From JBCBSP01 sp964550935 (GTDB taxonomy: Bacteria; Pseudomonadota; Alphaproteobacteria; Caulobacterales; Maricaulaceae), in the NCBI GenBank assembly GCA_964550935.1, contig CAZKBB010000017.1:1-46562 (forward strand): a stretch of DNA of 46,562 nt. The letters run 5' to 3'. A program made the position numbers and the translations under genes. Below, piece after piece: positions 34,049 to 41,438 of this stretch; the stretch's first letter is position 1; the number at the start of each line of letters is the position of its first letter. The notes below the pieces were generated by a model, which saw only the letters and a program-made list of their open reading frames with translations, was not told the origin of the DNA and did not search any database.

Positions 34049-34508
34049 AGCGACACCTCTTCGCGATTAGCCGCCCACGCGGGCGCCCCCTTCCCCCTTG
34101 AAGGGGGAGAGGATGAAGGTGAGGGGGTCGTCAGAGTGAAGCGCGCGGTCTTGAGGCCAAGCCCTCACCCCTTCGAAAGGGGAGAGGGGGGTCACGCCCA
34201 GCGTGGTCTTCCCAGCGAACGCTGGGACTTGAGGGATCGAAGGGCGGAGCGCCCCATGATCCCTGGATCCAGACTTTCGTCAGGAAGACTCGGGTTGGGT
34301 GGGAGGGGCCGAAGGCGCCCCCGCTTGTCATCCCGGGCGCGTCAGCGACCCAGGACCTGCCGGGAACGCTTGGGGCGGCCCCGTGGGCGCCTGCAGCAGG
34401 TCCCGGCGCTCCACTGCGTTCCGGCCGGCATGACAGGGATGGCGCTTTCCGCCCCCGCATCAGTCTTCCCGGCGAAAGCTGCGGACCTCAGGGCGATCCA
34501 GCGCTCCG
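34049..34508. repeat. Gene-free repeat mosaic of about 460 bp between purA and hisC
   Basis: Several hairpin elements stand in a row: CCCCCTT-G-AAGGGGG near 34096, CCCCTTTCG-like CCCCTTCGAAAGGGG near 34172, and CCCAGC...GCTGGG around 34196-34225. A segment of about 110 bp (34328-34437) begins GTCATCCCGG and ends CCGGCATGAC, so its ends are inverted repeats. The style is that of dispersed intergenic elements in alphaproteobacteria. No coding region is visible. The elements may terminate the purA and hisC transcripts, which converge here. Confidence 0.65.
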
Positions 34509-35588
34509 CTATCCTTCGACGAACTTCGTCAGGGCGTCGATCACGCGGCGGTTGGCGTCTTCCTCGCCGATGGAGATGCGCAGCGCGTTCGGCAGGCCGT
34601 AGGGCTGCAGCGCGCGCACGATCAGGCCTTCGCCCGCCAGGAAGCGCTCGGCGTCCTCGGCGGTGCGGCCCGGCGTCTCGGGGAAATGGACGAGCACGAA
34701 ATTGCACACCGAGGGCGTGACCTCGAAGCCGAGCCCGCCGATCTGCTGGGCCATCCAGCCGACCCACTGGCGGTTATGCTCCTGGGAGGTCTTCAGGAAG
34801 GCCCGGTCGCGAATCGCCGCCACGCCGGCCTCGATCGCGGGCAGGTTGACGTTGAAGGGCCCGCGCACGCGGTGCATCACGTCGATGATCGATTGCGGCC
34901 CGTAGGCCCAGCCGATGCGCAGGCCCGCCAGCCCGTGAATCTTCGAGAACGTGCGCGTCATCACCACATTGTCGCGCTCGCGCGCCAGGCGCGCACCGGT
35001 CTCGTAGTCGGGATCGTCGACATATTCGGCGTAGGCCGCGTCCAGAACCAGAAGCGTGTGTTCGGGCAGCGCGTCGCGCAGTCGCTCGATCTCGCGCATC
35101 GGCAGATAGGTGCCGGTGGGATTGTTCGGGTTGGCCAGGAACACCACGCGGGCGTCATCGCCGGCGGCTTCGATGAGCGCGTTGACATCGGCGCGGTGGT
35201 TCTTTTCAGGCGCTGAGACCATGTGCGCGCCGGACTGCATGGCGGCGAGGCGATAGACCAGAAAGCCGTACTGGCTCTGCACCGCCTTGTCGCCGGCGTC
35301 GAGATAGGCGCGCGCGATCAGCTGGAGAAGCTCGTCAGAGCCCGCCCCGCACACGATGCGCTCGGCTTCCAGGCCCTCTTCGTCAGCGATCGCCTCGCGC
35401 AGGGCCGTCGCGCCGCCGTCTGGATAGAGGTGCAGCTTGTCGGCCGCGGCGCGGAAGGCTTCGGCCGCCTTCGGGCTGCAGCCGAGCGCGTTTTCGTTCG
35501 AGGACAGCTTCACTGCGCCGCGCGGGGCGGCCTTGCCCGGCTTATAGGGCTTGATGTCCAAAATGCCGGGACGAGGTTCGGGCGTCAT
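34509..35588 (-). CDS. hisC: Histidinol-phosphate aminotransferase
   Basis: A PLP-dependent enzyme of 359 residues that converts imidazole-acetol phosphate to histidinol phosphate in histidine synthesis; some relatives act on aromatic amino acids. Key parts are KLSSNENALGCSP, GAGSDELLQLIARAYLD, LANPNNPTGT and the Schiff-base lysine Lys216 in TRTFSKIHGLAGLRIGW. The start ATG 35588 overlaps the stop of the upstream methyltransferase gene by 4 bp, so the two are translationally coupled. Other his genes are not in the window. Confidence 0.9.
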   Translation of the reverse strand: MTPEPRPGILDIKPYKPGKAAPRGAVKLSSNENALGCSPKAAEAFRAAADKLHLYPDGGATALREAIADEEGLEAERIVCGAGSDELLQLIARAYLDAGDKAVQSQYGFLVYRLAAMQSGAHMVSAPEKNHRADVNALIEAAGDDARVVFLANPNNPTGTYLPMREIERLRDALPEHTLLVLDAAYAEYVDDPDYETGARLARERDNVVMTRTFSKIHGLAGLRIGWAYGPQSIIDVMHRVRGPFNVNLPAIEAGVAAIRDRAFLKTSQEHNRQWVGWMAQQIGGLGFEVTPSVCNFVLVHFPETPGRTAEDAERFLAGEGLIVRALQPYGLPNALRISIGEEDANRRVIDALTKFVEG

Positions 35589-36376
35589 GGCGAAACGTCT
35601 CCTTCCGGCGCGTCGTCAGGCTCTGCGGCGCGCGCGCCCTGGCGGGATAGCCCGGAGGGCGCAGGCGCTTCAACCACGCGGCGCCGCGCCCCGGCGCGCG
35701 CTGGCGCGCCTTTGGGCCGCACCGCGCCCAGATGCTTGACCGCCTCGACCAGGATCAGACCGCCGAAGGCCGGCCACAGCCGCTCGCCCACATGTTCGAA
35801 CGCGTCCGCGGTGCGCGGTCCGTTGGACCAGTTCCAGGGCGGGGCGTAGAGCGCGCGCGCCCAGGCGACCGGCTCGAACAACGCGTCGGAGAGGAGCTGG
35901 GAGAGCTGGGCGCGTGAATAAGGTCGCCCATGGCCGAAGGGCGTTGAATCCACCCGCGCCCACGCGCCGGCGCGGTGCGCGGCGATCACCGCCATGCGCC
36001 CTTCCGCTGCGGTGACGCGCCACAACTCGCGCAACAGCCGGCGCAGATCGCCCGCCTCCTCCAGCGCATGGACCAGGATGATCCGGTCGAACATGGCGTC
36101 GGGGAAGGGCAGGCGCGTCTCGGCGCCGAGCGCGGTCAGCGATCCGGCCGCATCGGGCCAGCGCATCGCGCCCTGGGCGTCGGGCATGTAGGCGACCGTG
36201 CGCCGCGCGGTCTCGCGATAGGGCTCCAGGAAGGGCGTGGCGTAGCCGTAGCCCAGAACGTCCAGCCCCTTCGCGTCCGGCCACAGCGCGCCGAGACGGC
36301 GCATCGCCATGGCGCGCGCGGCCTGGCCGGTGCGGCGGCGATAGAAGCGTTCAATTTCGACCGCGTCGGAGCGCAT
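35585..36376 (-). CDS. Class I SAM-dependent methyltransferase-like protein
   Basis: A 263-residue protein (from ATG 36376; GTG 36397 would add seven residues). It has a methyltransferase fold: DVLGYGYATPFLEPY as a degenerate SAM motif I, LPFPDAMFDRIILVHALEEAGDLRRLLRELWRVTAAEGRMAVIA as motifs III-IV, and GRPYSRAQLSQLL. The pattern fits type-11 methyltransferases. Motif I is unusual for lacking a clear GxGxG, so SAM binding is likely but not certain. The C-terminal 45 residues are Ala/Arg/Pro-rich and may be disordered. It is coupled by a 4-bp overlap with hisC and divergent from gloB. The substrate is unknown. Confidence 0.8.
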   Translation of the reverse strand: MRSDAVEIERFYRRRTGQAARAMAMRRLGALWPDAKGLDVLGYGYATPFLEPYRETARRTVAYMPDAQGAMRWPDAAGSLTALGAETRLPFPDAMFDRIILVHALEEAGDLRRLLRELWRVTAAEGRMAVIAAHRAGAWARVDSTPFGHGRPYSRAQLSQLLSDALFEPVAWARALYAPPWNWSNGPRTADAFEHVGERLWPAFGGLILVEAVKHLGAVRPKGAPARAGARRRVVEAPAPSGLSRQGARAAEPDDAPEGDVSP

Positions 36377-36453
36377 GGGGTGTCCAAAAGCCTTCACGGG
36401 TGGATATGGGCCGGTTCGGTGTGGATGATAGGGGTCGAACCCCCGCCCGGCGA

Positions 36454-36471
36454 GCGCCTGTCGTCAGGCGC
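36454..36471. other. Hairpin in the methyltransferase/gloB divergent gap
   Basis: GCGCCTG-TCGT-CAGGCGC has perfect 7-bp arms and ends 28 bp before the gloB start. A second small hairpin GGGG-TCGAA-CCCC lies at 36431-36443. They may act in leader RNA control; no known riboswitch is apparent. Confidence 0.4.
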
Positions 36472-36498
36472 GCTGCAGCAACGCTCAAGTGAGGCCCC

Positions 36499-37266
36499 AT
36501 GGCGCTTGAAGTTCGCCAGTTCCCCTGCCTGTCGGACAATTACGGCTATTTGATCCGATGTTCGACGACCCGCGCCTGCGCCGCGATCGACACCCCGGAT
36601 GCGAGCCGGATCCTGGCCGAGGCCGCAGAGGCGGGCTGGACGATCACCGATGTCTGGAACACCCACCACCACTGGGACCACGCCGGCGGCAACGAGGATG
36701 TGAAGGCCGCGACCGGCGCAACCATCACCGCGCCTGACGCCGAGGCCGGGCGCATTCCCGGCGTCGACCGCACGGTGCGCCACGGCGACCGGATCAGGCT
36801 CGGCGATCTGGAGGCCGAGGTGATCGACGTGGGCGGGCATACGCTCGGCCATATCGCCTACTGGTTTGAAAGCGAAAGGGCGGCCTTCGTGGGCGATGCG
36901 CTGTTCGCGCTGGGCTGCGGGCGGCTGTTCGAGGGCACGCCCGATCAGATGGTGGCGAGCCTGTCTCGCCTGCGCGATCTGCCGTCCGACACGGTCATCT
37001 ACTGCGCGCACGAATACACGCTGACCAATGCGCGCTTTGCGCTCACGGTCGATCCGGAGAATGCGGCGCTGCAGGACTATGCCCGCGACGTGGAGGCCAA
37101 GCGCGATCGTGACGAGCCCACCGTGCCCACGCGCCTGGACGCGGAGCGCGCGGCGAACCCCTTCCTGCGCTGGGACGCGAGCGGGCTGCGCGCGCATCTG
37201 GGCATGGAGGCGGCGAGCGATGTCGAGGTGTTCGCGGAAGTGCGCCGCAGAAAGGATGCGTTCTAG
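36499..37266 (+). CDS. gloB: Hydroxyacylglutathione hydrolase (glyoxalase II)
   Basis: Hydrolyses S-D-lactoylglutathione to lactate and glutathione, the second step of methylglyoxal detoxification. It is 255 residues long, the usual size. The metallo-beta-lactamase motif THHHWDHAGG gives His56, His58, Asp60 and His61. His114 (GGHTLGH), Asp133 (VGDALF) and His171 (CAHEYT) complete the dinuclear site. The C-terminal substrate-binding part ends with NPFLRWD. The start is ATG 36499. The downstream cupin gene starts on the base after its stop, so the two are very likely co-transcribed. Confidence 0.95.
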   Translation: MALEVRQFPCLSDNYGYLIRCSTTRACAAIDTPDASRILAEAAEAGWTITDVWNTHHHWDHAGGNEDVKAATGATITAPDAEAGRIPGVDRTVRHGDRIRLGDLEAEVIDVGGHTLGHIAYWFESERAAFVGDALFALGCGRLFEGTPDQMVASLSRLRDLPSDTVIYCAHEYTLTNARFALTVDPENAALQDYARDVEAKRDRDEPTVPTRLDAERAANPFLRWDASGLRAHLGMEAASDVEVFAEVRRRKDAF

Positions 37267-37719
37267 ATGGCGGCGATCTCAGGCGATCTCGGGGTGAACG
37301 AAATCGTTCGCATGTTCGCAATGGAGAAGCATCCTGAAGGCGGCTGGTTCGTGGAGACCTTCCGCGACGCCGCCGGCCCGGACGGGCGGGCGCGCTCTAC
37401 GGCGATCTACTTCCTGCTGCCCGCCGGCGAGGTGTCGGCCTGGCACCGCGTCGACGCGGCCGAGATCTGGCTCTGGCACGCGGGCGGACCGCTCAGCCTG
37501 ACCATCTCAGAGGACGGCGTTGAGGCGCGCCATCAGCGCCTCGGCCCGGATCTGCGCTCCGGCGAGCGGCCCCAGGGCGTGGTGCCGCCGGGCGCCTGGC
37601 AGACCGCAGAGAGCCTGGGCGCGTGGACGCTGGTCAGCTGCACGGTCGCGCCGGGCTTTCAGTTCGAGAGCTTCGAGCTCGCCCCGCCTGACTGGCGTCC
37701 CGGCCCGCACAACGCGTAA
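37267..37719 (+). CDS. Cupin domain protein, DUF985 family
   Basis: A 150-residue protein with the DUF985/cupin_5 pattern: LGVNEIVRMFAMEKHPEGGWFVETFRD, STAIYFLLPAGEVSAWHRVDAAEIWLWHAGGPL, and GVVPPGAWQTAESLGAWTLVSCTVAPGFQFESFEL. His residues in WHRVD and WHAGG could bind a metal. The family function is not settled; it is often annotated as sugar-binding or of unknown role. ATG 37267 directly abuts the gloB stop, so the two share a transcript and possibly a stress-response role. Confidence 0.85.
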   Translation: MAAISGDLGVNEIVRMFAMEKHPEGGWFVETFRDAAGPDGRARSTAIYFLLPAGEVSAWHRVDAAEIWLWHAGGPLSLTISEDGVEARHQRLGPDLRSGERPQGVVPPGAWQTAESLGAWTLVSCTVAPGFQFESFELAPPDWRPGPHNA

Positions 37720-37724
37720 GGCGT

Positions 37725-38474
37725 CTACCGCCCGCCTTCCAGCGTGCGGCGGATGTAGGCTGAGCTCGGCCGGCCGCCATAGCCGTCCTGGAGCGACAGC
37801 GTCACATCCAGCATGCGCCCGTCATAGCGGGCGCGCGGGGCTTCGCCGAGGCCGATATAGACCGCTTCGAGATTGCGGAGAGCGCCGCGCGGGGCCGCGT
37901 CGGCGCCCCGCACGATCATCGCCATGGCGTCCGCGATATAGGCGTTATGGCTGGCGGAGTGGGCGCGTCCGCGCGCCGGCGCGGCGATTTCGACCGTCAC
38001 CGCGCCGCCGCCGCGTTTCATGTCGGCGAGTTCGTCGACCATGCGTGCGGCCTCGCGGCGCAGCTCATCGCCGGTGATCGGCGGGGGCACGAGCGTCTGC
38101 GCGCGGCCGACATCCTCCACGATCACCCCGTCTCGGGCGTCCGCGGGGAAGTAGGTCGCGCCGCCGAGCCGGGTGGTGCGCATTAAGGTGTGGCCTGTGT
38201 CGGTGCGCCAGACCTCGCCCCCGCCCGAGGCCGGGCTGGCGGTCACCGCGATCACCTCGCGCGCGCCTTCTTCCCAGATCAGGGCCGGGCGCACGGTGCG
38301 GTCGAAGATGAAGCGCCCGCGCCCGTCATCGCGCAGATACCACAGCGCTTCTCGCTCCTCGGCGCGATCGCCGATGAGCCGCGAAAGCGGGTTCGATTGC
38401 GAAACGCCCGGCGCGCCCATCCCCGCCGCGAGACACGCGGCGAGCAGCACCGGGGCGATGAGTCCCCTTAACAT
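37725..38474 (-). CDS. Secreted protein of unknown function (possibly DUF4908-like)
   Basis: A 249-residue protein with a Sec signal peptide (LIAPVLLAACLAAGMGAPGVSQS; lipobox LAAC at 12-15 is possible, but the hydrophobic run continues past it). The mature part mixes DDGRGRFIFDRTVRPALIWEEG, YFPADARDGVIVED and a C-terminal IGLGEAPRARYDGRMLDVTLSLQDGYGGRPSSAYIRRTLE. The last block is the best-conserved-looking part. I suspect DUF4908 but cannot confirm this. It converges on the cupin gene with 5 bp between stops. No enzymatic motif is visible. Confidence 0.7.
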   Translation of the reverse strand: MLRGLIAPVLLAACLAAGMGAPGVSQSNPLSRLIGDRAEEREALWYLRDDGRGRFIFDRTVRPALIWEEGAREVIAVTASPASGGGEVWRTDTGHTLMRTTRLGGATYFPADARDGVIVEDVGRAQTLVPPPITGDELRREAARMVDELADMKRGGGAVTVEIAAPARGRAHSASHNAYIADAMAMIVRGADAAPRGALRNLEAVYIGLGEAPRARYDGRMLDVTLSLQDGYGGRPSSAYIRRTLEGGR

Positions 38475-38564
38475 GGGCGCAAGCCTTGCGCGCCATCGCG
38501 GCGATTTTCGGGCGCCCTGATGAACGCGTGCGCGAGAGACGCAGCCCCGGCGCGCCCGGCTTGA

Positions 38565-39287
38565 TCAGACCATGTACTGACCGCCGTTCGCGGTGAGCGT
38601 GGCGCCGGTGATGAAGCCGGCCTCGTCGCCGGTGAGGAGCACCACGCAGCGCGCGATCTCCTCGGCCTCGCCGAGCCGGCCGGCCGGGATGGACTCGATG
38701 ATCGCCTGGCGCACCTTCTCGGGCACCGCCATGACCATGTCGGTCGCGATATAGCCCGGGCAGATCGCGTTCACGGTCACGCCCTTCCTCGCGCCCTCCT
38801 GGGCGAGCGCCTTGGTGAAGCCGAGATCGCCGGCCTTCGCGGCGGAGTAGTTGACCTGCCCGAACTGGCCCTTTTGCCCGTTGATCGAGGAGAGGGTGAC
38901 GATCCGCCCGAAGCCGCGCTCGCGCATGCCGGGGAAGATCGGCTGGGTCATGTTGAACACGCCGGTCAGGTTGGTGTCGATCACCTCGCGCCACTGGTCC
39001 GGGCTCATCTTGTGGAACGGCGCGTCGCGGGTGATCCCGGCGTTGTTCACCAGAATGTCGACCGGGCCCAGCTCGGCTTCGACCTTGGCGATCCCATCGG
39101 TGCAGGCGTTGTAGTCGGCGACCGACCACTTGTACGCCTGAATCCCGGTTTCGTCGCTGAAGGCCTTCGCGGCCTCGTCATTGCCGGCGTAATTCGCCGC
39201 GACCTGGCATCCGGCGGCTTTGAGCGCGACCGAGATCGCCTTGCCTATGCCGCGCGTTCCGCCCGTGACAAGCGCTGTTCTCGCCAT
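38565..39287 (-). CDS. phaB: Acetoacetyl-CoA reductase
   Basis: A 240-residue short-chain dehydrogenase that reduces acetoacetyl-CoA to (R)-3-hydroxybutyryl-CoA for polyhydroxybutyrate. The NADPH-binding motif is TGGTRGIGKAI, with NNAG at 81-84. The catalytic residues are Ser134, Tyr147 and Lys151 (YSAAKAG). VNAICPGYIATDM and the TGDEAGFITGATLTANGGQYM ending match PhaB rather than general FabG. The start is ATG 39287 with GGGAGGA upstream. It is divergent from phaR, the repressor of this pathway; phaA and phaC are not in the window. Confidence 0.9.
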   Translation of the reverse strand: MARTALVTGGTRGIGKAISVALKAAGCQVAANYAGNDEAAKAFSDETGIQAYKWSVADYNACTDGIAKVEAELGPVDILVNNAGITRDAPFHKMSPDQWREVIDTNLTGVFNMTQPIFPGMRERGFGRIVTLSSINGQKGQFGQVNYSAAKAGDLGFTKALAQEGARKGVTVNAICPGYIATDMVMAVPEKVRQAIIESIPAGRLGEAEEIARCVVLLTGDEAGFITGATLTANGGQYMV

Positions 39288-39325
39288 GGATTTTCCTCCC
39301 TGTCCCCGTTCGTTGAAAACCATTA

Positions 39326-39337
39326 TGCTGCGCAGCA
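39326..39337. promoter_or_regulatory. Candidate PhaR operator in the phaB-phaR gap
   Basis: TGCTGCGCAGCA is a perfect 12-bp palindrome 39 bp upstream of phaB. It contains CTGC/GCAG halves like those reported for PhaR-type regulators of PHA genes. A partial repeat (TGCAGCA) follows at 39354. Its position between the pathway gene and its likely repressor makes an operator plausible. Confidence 0.45.
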
Positions 39338-39509
39338 ATCAACGTGACGCCCCTGCAGCATTCCCGCTGGGCGGGAGATCGGTCGGGGCGGTCCGCAGGA
39401 CGCGCGGACACGTTTTTGGACGTGATGACCAACGCTGTCGAGTGCGACGCAGGCCGCAGACGGCGAAAACAACAAGCGCGCGGCGCGCCCGCGCCCCGGG
39501 AGGCGAGAC

Positions 39510-40148
39510 TTGGCCCAACCAGACGAGACGAAGCCCGTCATCATCAAGAAGTATGCGAACCGGCGGCTCTACGACACCTCCGCCAGCCGCTATGTGACGC
39601 TCGATCACCTGCGCGAGCTGGTGCGCGCGAACACCGACTTCAAAGTGGTCGACGCCAAGAGCGGCGAGGACCTGACCCGCTCGGTGCTCGCCCAGATCAT
39701 CTTTGAGGAGGAGAGCAAGGGCGAGGGCGAGAACCTTCTTCCCGTGGAGTTCCTGCGCCAGCTGATCGGGTTCTACGGCGACAGCATGCAGGCTTTCGTG
39801 CCCGGTTATCTGAGCCTGTCCATGGAGAACCTCTCCAAGCAGCAGGACGAGGTGCGCGCGCGCATGACCGAGGCGATGGGCGGGCCGGCGCCGGGCATGG
39901 CGATGATGGAGGAGCAGGTCAAACGCAACATGGCCATGTTCGAACAGGCCATGCGCATGTTCTCGCCCTTCGCTCCGGGCGGCGTCAACGGCGCTCAGGG
40001 CGGGCCGGGCGCTCAGAACTTCGCTCCGGGTTCGACCCCGTCGACGTCATCGGCCGAACCGGCCGCGAGCGGCGACGATGTCGCGACGCTGCGCGCCGAA
40101 CTCGCCGCGATGCAGGCCAAGCTCGACAAGCTCGCCGGCTCGAAATAG
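39510..40148 (+). CDS. phaR: Polyhydroxyalkanoate synthesis repressor
   Basis: A 212-residue regulator that binds PHB and DNA. When polymer is absent it represses PHA-related genes; polymer titrates it. The N-terminal PHB/DNA-binding domain reads IIKKYANRRLYDTSASRYVTLDHL (about 10-33). A second region, EGENLLPVEFLRQLIGFYGDSMQ (about 71-93), is the usual PhaR accumulation-regulatory segment. A Met-rich stretch (about 120-155), a low-complexity Gly/Pro/Ser linker and a C-terminal coiled coil (TLRAELAAMQAKLDKL) follow. The start is TTG 39510 with GGGAGG upstream; a TTG start may limit expression. It is divergent from phaB. Confidence 0.95.
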   Translation: MAQPDETKPVIIKKYANRRLYDTSASRYVTLDHLRELVRANTDFKVVDAKSGEDLTRSVLAQIIFEEESKGEGENLLPVEFLRQLIGFYGDSMQAFVPGYLSLSMENLSKQQDEVRARMTEAMGGPAPGMAMMEEQVKRNMAMFEQAMRMFSPFAPGGVNGAQGGPGAQNFAPGSTPSTSSAEPAASGDDVATLRAELAAMQAKLDKLAGSK

Positions 40149-40168
40149 CGCGGCCGGCAAGGCCTGGG

Positions 40169-40189
40169 GCGTGCCGTTTCGGCACGCCG
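40169..40189. other. Perfect hairpin downstream of phaR
   Basis: Arms GGCGTGCCG / CGGCACGCC (9 bp) with a TTT loop, 20 bp after the phaR stop. It lacks a T run, so it may stabilise or pause rather than terminate. Confidence 0.5.
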
Positions 40190-40265
40190 CAAGCTCCTAA
40201 GCGTCGCTTAACGGCTCGTTTACGGACATTGACGCCGGGTTAATCGCGGCCCAGCTCTTGCGGTC

Positions 40266-40649
40266 ATGGACGCCATGATCGTGAACGCCGGACCGCATAA
40301 TCCCGTCCCGACCCCCGCTTCGGCGCGCCGCGCGCGCGCTGAGGCGGGCCTGCGGTCCGGCGCGAGCGCCCGCAATCGGCGCGAGACCCGCGCCCTGGTG
40401 CCCGCCGGCGAGCGCCGCGATCATCCTGTCTCGCGCCAGACGCCACGCCGCCAGGGGCAGGGCGCGCCCGGGCGCAGCGTGGCCGAGGCCGCCGCGGCGG
40501 CCGCCTTCGCGGTTCAATCCCAGGCCGGACCCGCACGCCGGGGGCTTCGCGCCGAGGCGTCCGAGCGCGCGCGCTACCAGCGCGCCTACGCCGAGGCGAC
40601 GAGCCGGGGCCTGCGCGAGGCGGCGGCGCTGAAGGATCTCAGCGCATGA
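40266..40649 (+). CDS. Small Arg/Ala-rich protein of unknown function
   Basis: A 127-residue protein with no recognised domain. It is very rich in Arg and Ala, with a central low-complexity run of eight or more Ala (AEAAAAAAFA) and a C-terminal part RYQRAYAEATSRGLREAAALKDLSA that could be helical. The base composition alone would favour such residues in this GC-rich genome, so the reading must be held with caution. In favour of a gene: an AT-richer promoter-like stretch precedes it (40198-40250), and its stop overlaps the ATG of a tiny membrane ORF (ATGA). The start is ATG 40266 or ATG 40275; neither has a strong ribosome-binding site. Confidence 0.5.
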   Translation: MDAMIVNAGPHNPVPTPASARRARAEAGLRSGASARNRRETRALVPAGERRDHPVSRQTPRRQGQGAPGRSVAEAAAAAAFAVQSQAGPARRGLRAEASERARYQRAYAEATSRGLREAAALKDLSA

Positions 40650-40723
40650 GCGCGGTGCGCCGCAACGCCGGCCGTCTGGTCGATGTCGCGGTGTGCGGCG
40701 CGATCTTCTTTTTCCTGATCTAG
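40646..40723 (+). CDS. 25-residue putative membrane micro-protein coupled to the preceding ORF
   Basis: The reading MSAVRRNAGRLVDVAVCGAI... ends in FFFLI and is 25 residues long. An Arg-containing start is followed by a hydrophobic stretch (VDVAVCGAIFFFLI), which fits a single membrane helix with the N terminus inside. Its ATG overlaps the preceding stop (ATGA at 40646-40649), a coupling arrangement seen several times in this window. No homology can be claimed. It is too short for most gene finders. Confidence 0.4.
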   Translation: MSAVRRNAGRLVDVAVCGAIFFFLI

Positions 40724-40728
40724 ACGCG

Positions 40729-40762
40729 AAAACGCCGCGCGCCCTTGAGGGACGCGCGGCGC
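40729..40762 (-). terminator. Rho-independent terminator for the minus-strand membrane protein gene
   Basis: Arms CGCCGCGCGCCC / GGACGCGCGGCG (40733-40762, one mismatch, short loop) are followed on the minus strand by TTTTCGC. It lies 32 bp after the stop at 40794 and also just after the micro-ORF. Confidence 0.78.
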
Positions 40763-40793
40763 TTAAGGGTTCAGGCGTTGGCGCAGTCGTGCG

Positions 40794-41303
40794 TCAGCCC
40801 TCGCCGCCGACCGCCAGGTCGCGGCGCGATGCGATCGTGGTGATGAACCAGCCTGCGGCCATGTCCACCAACGTCATCAGCATCAAGATGAAGAAGGTCG
40901 ATGTGGCGAACAGCGGCTGCAGCACGAAGAGCAGGATCGCGGCGATGAACACCAGGGTGGAGAACAGGTTGTTGAACACCGCCGAGTTGCCCGAGCTCGG
41001 CGCCTTGAGCATCTCGAAGAACAGCATGAACAGGCCGAACGTGATCAGCAGGTCCGACGTGGTCAGCACCCACTTGCCCTCGCCCGCCATGTTGATGGAG
41101 AACATCGACCGGTTCAGCACGCCCTGGCGGCATTCCACCGGGTTGTCGCCGGCGGTCTCCATACCGACGCAGTTGCCGTTCTGGAATTCGGTCATGTTGC
41201 CGGCGAACGCCTCAAGGCCGTTCTCGGCCGGGATCGCGGTGCCGAAGGCGACCGCGGCGTAGACGATGATCGCGATCAGCAGTTTCGGAAAAACGTTGAA
41301 CAT
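40794..41303 (-). CDS. Small integral membrane protein, function unknown
   Basis: A 169-residue protein with about four hydrophobic segments: LLIAIIVYAAVAFGTAI (near the N terminus), LLITFGLFMLFFEML, FSTLVFIAAILLFVL and FFILMLMTLVDMAAGWFITTI. Between the first two is a loop of about 50 residues with two Cys (GNCVGMET, ECRQGV) that may form a disulfide in the periplasm. It ends with ASRRDLAVGGEG in the cytoplasm. The start is ATG 41303 with GGGGGAAG upstream; the frame is open earlier, but the extension looks non-coding. A single-gene unit with its own terminator. I do not recognise the family. Confidence 0.83.
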   Translation of the reverse strand: MFNVFPKLLIAIIVYAAVAFGTAIPAENGLEAFAGNMTEFQNGNCVGMETAGDNPVECRQGVLNRSMFSINMAGEGKWVLTTSDLLITFGLFMLFFEMLKAPSSGNSAVFNNLFSTLVFIAAILLFVLQPLFATSTFFILMLMTLVDMAAGWFITTIASRRDLAVGGEG

Positions 41304-41438
41304 GGAACTTCCCCCCTTCGCTTGGCCCTGACCGCGTCGGTCAGCGGCGCTTGATGCGAGCAGGAGACCGGCGCCCGTGCTGGTGGACGGCATCCCTCAC
41401 TCCCTCAGAAGGACGCCGCTGCAACCCTCGCCGCGGCG

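Noticed and set aside
36425..36445. tRNA-like T-arm (GGGGTCGAACCCC) before gloB
   Set aside because: The T-loop spacing is off by a base, the stem does not extend to an acceptor, and no D-arm or anticodon arm can be placed on either strand.
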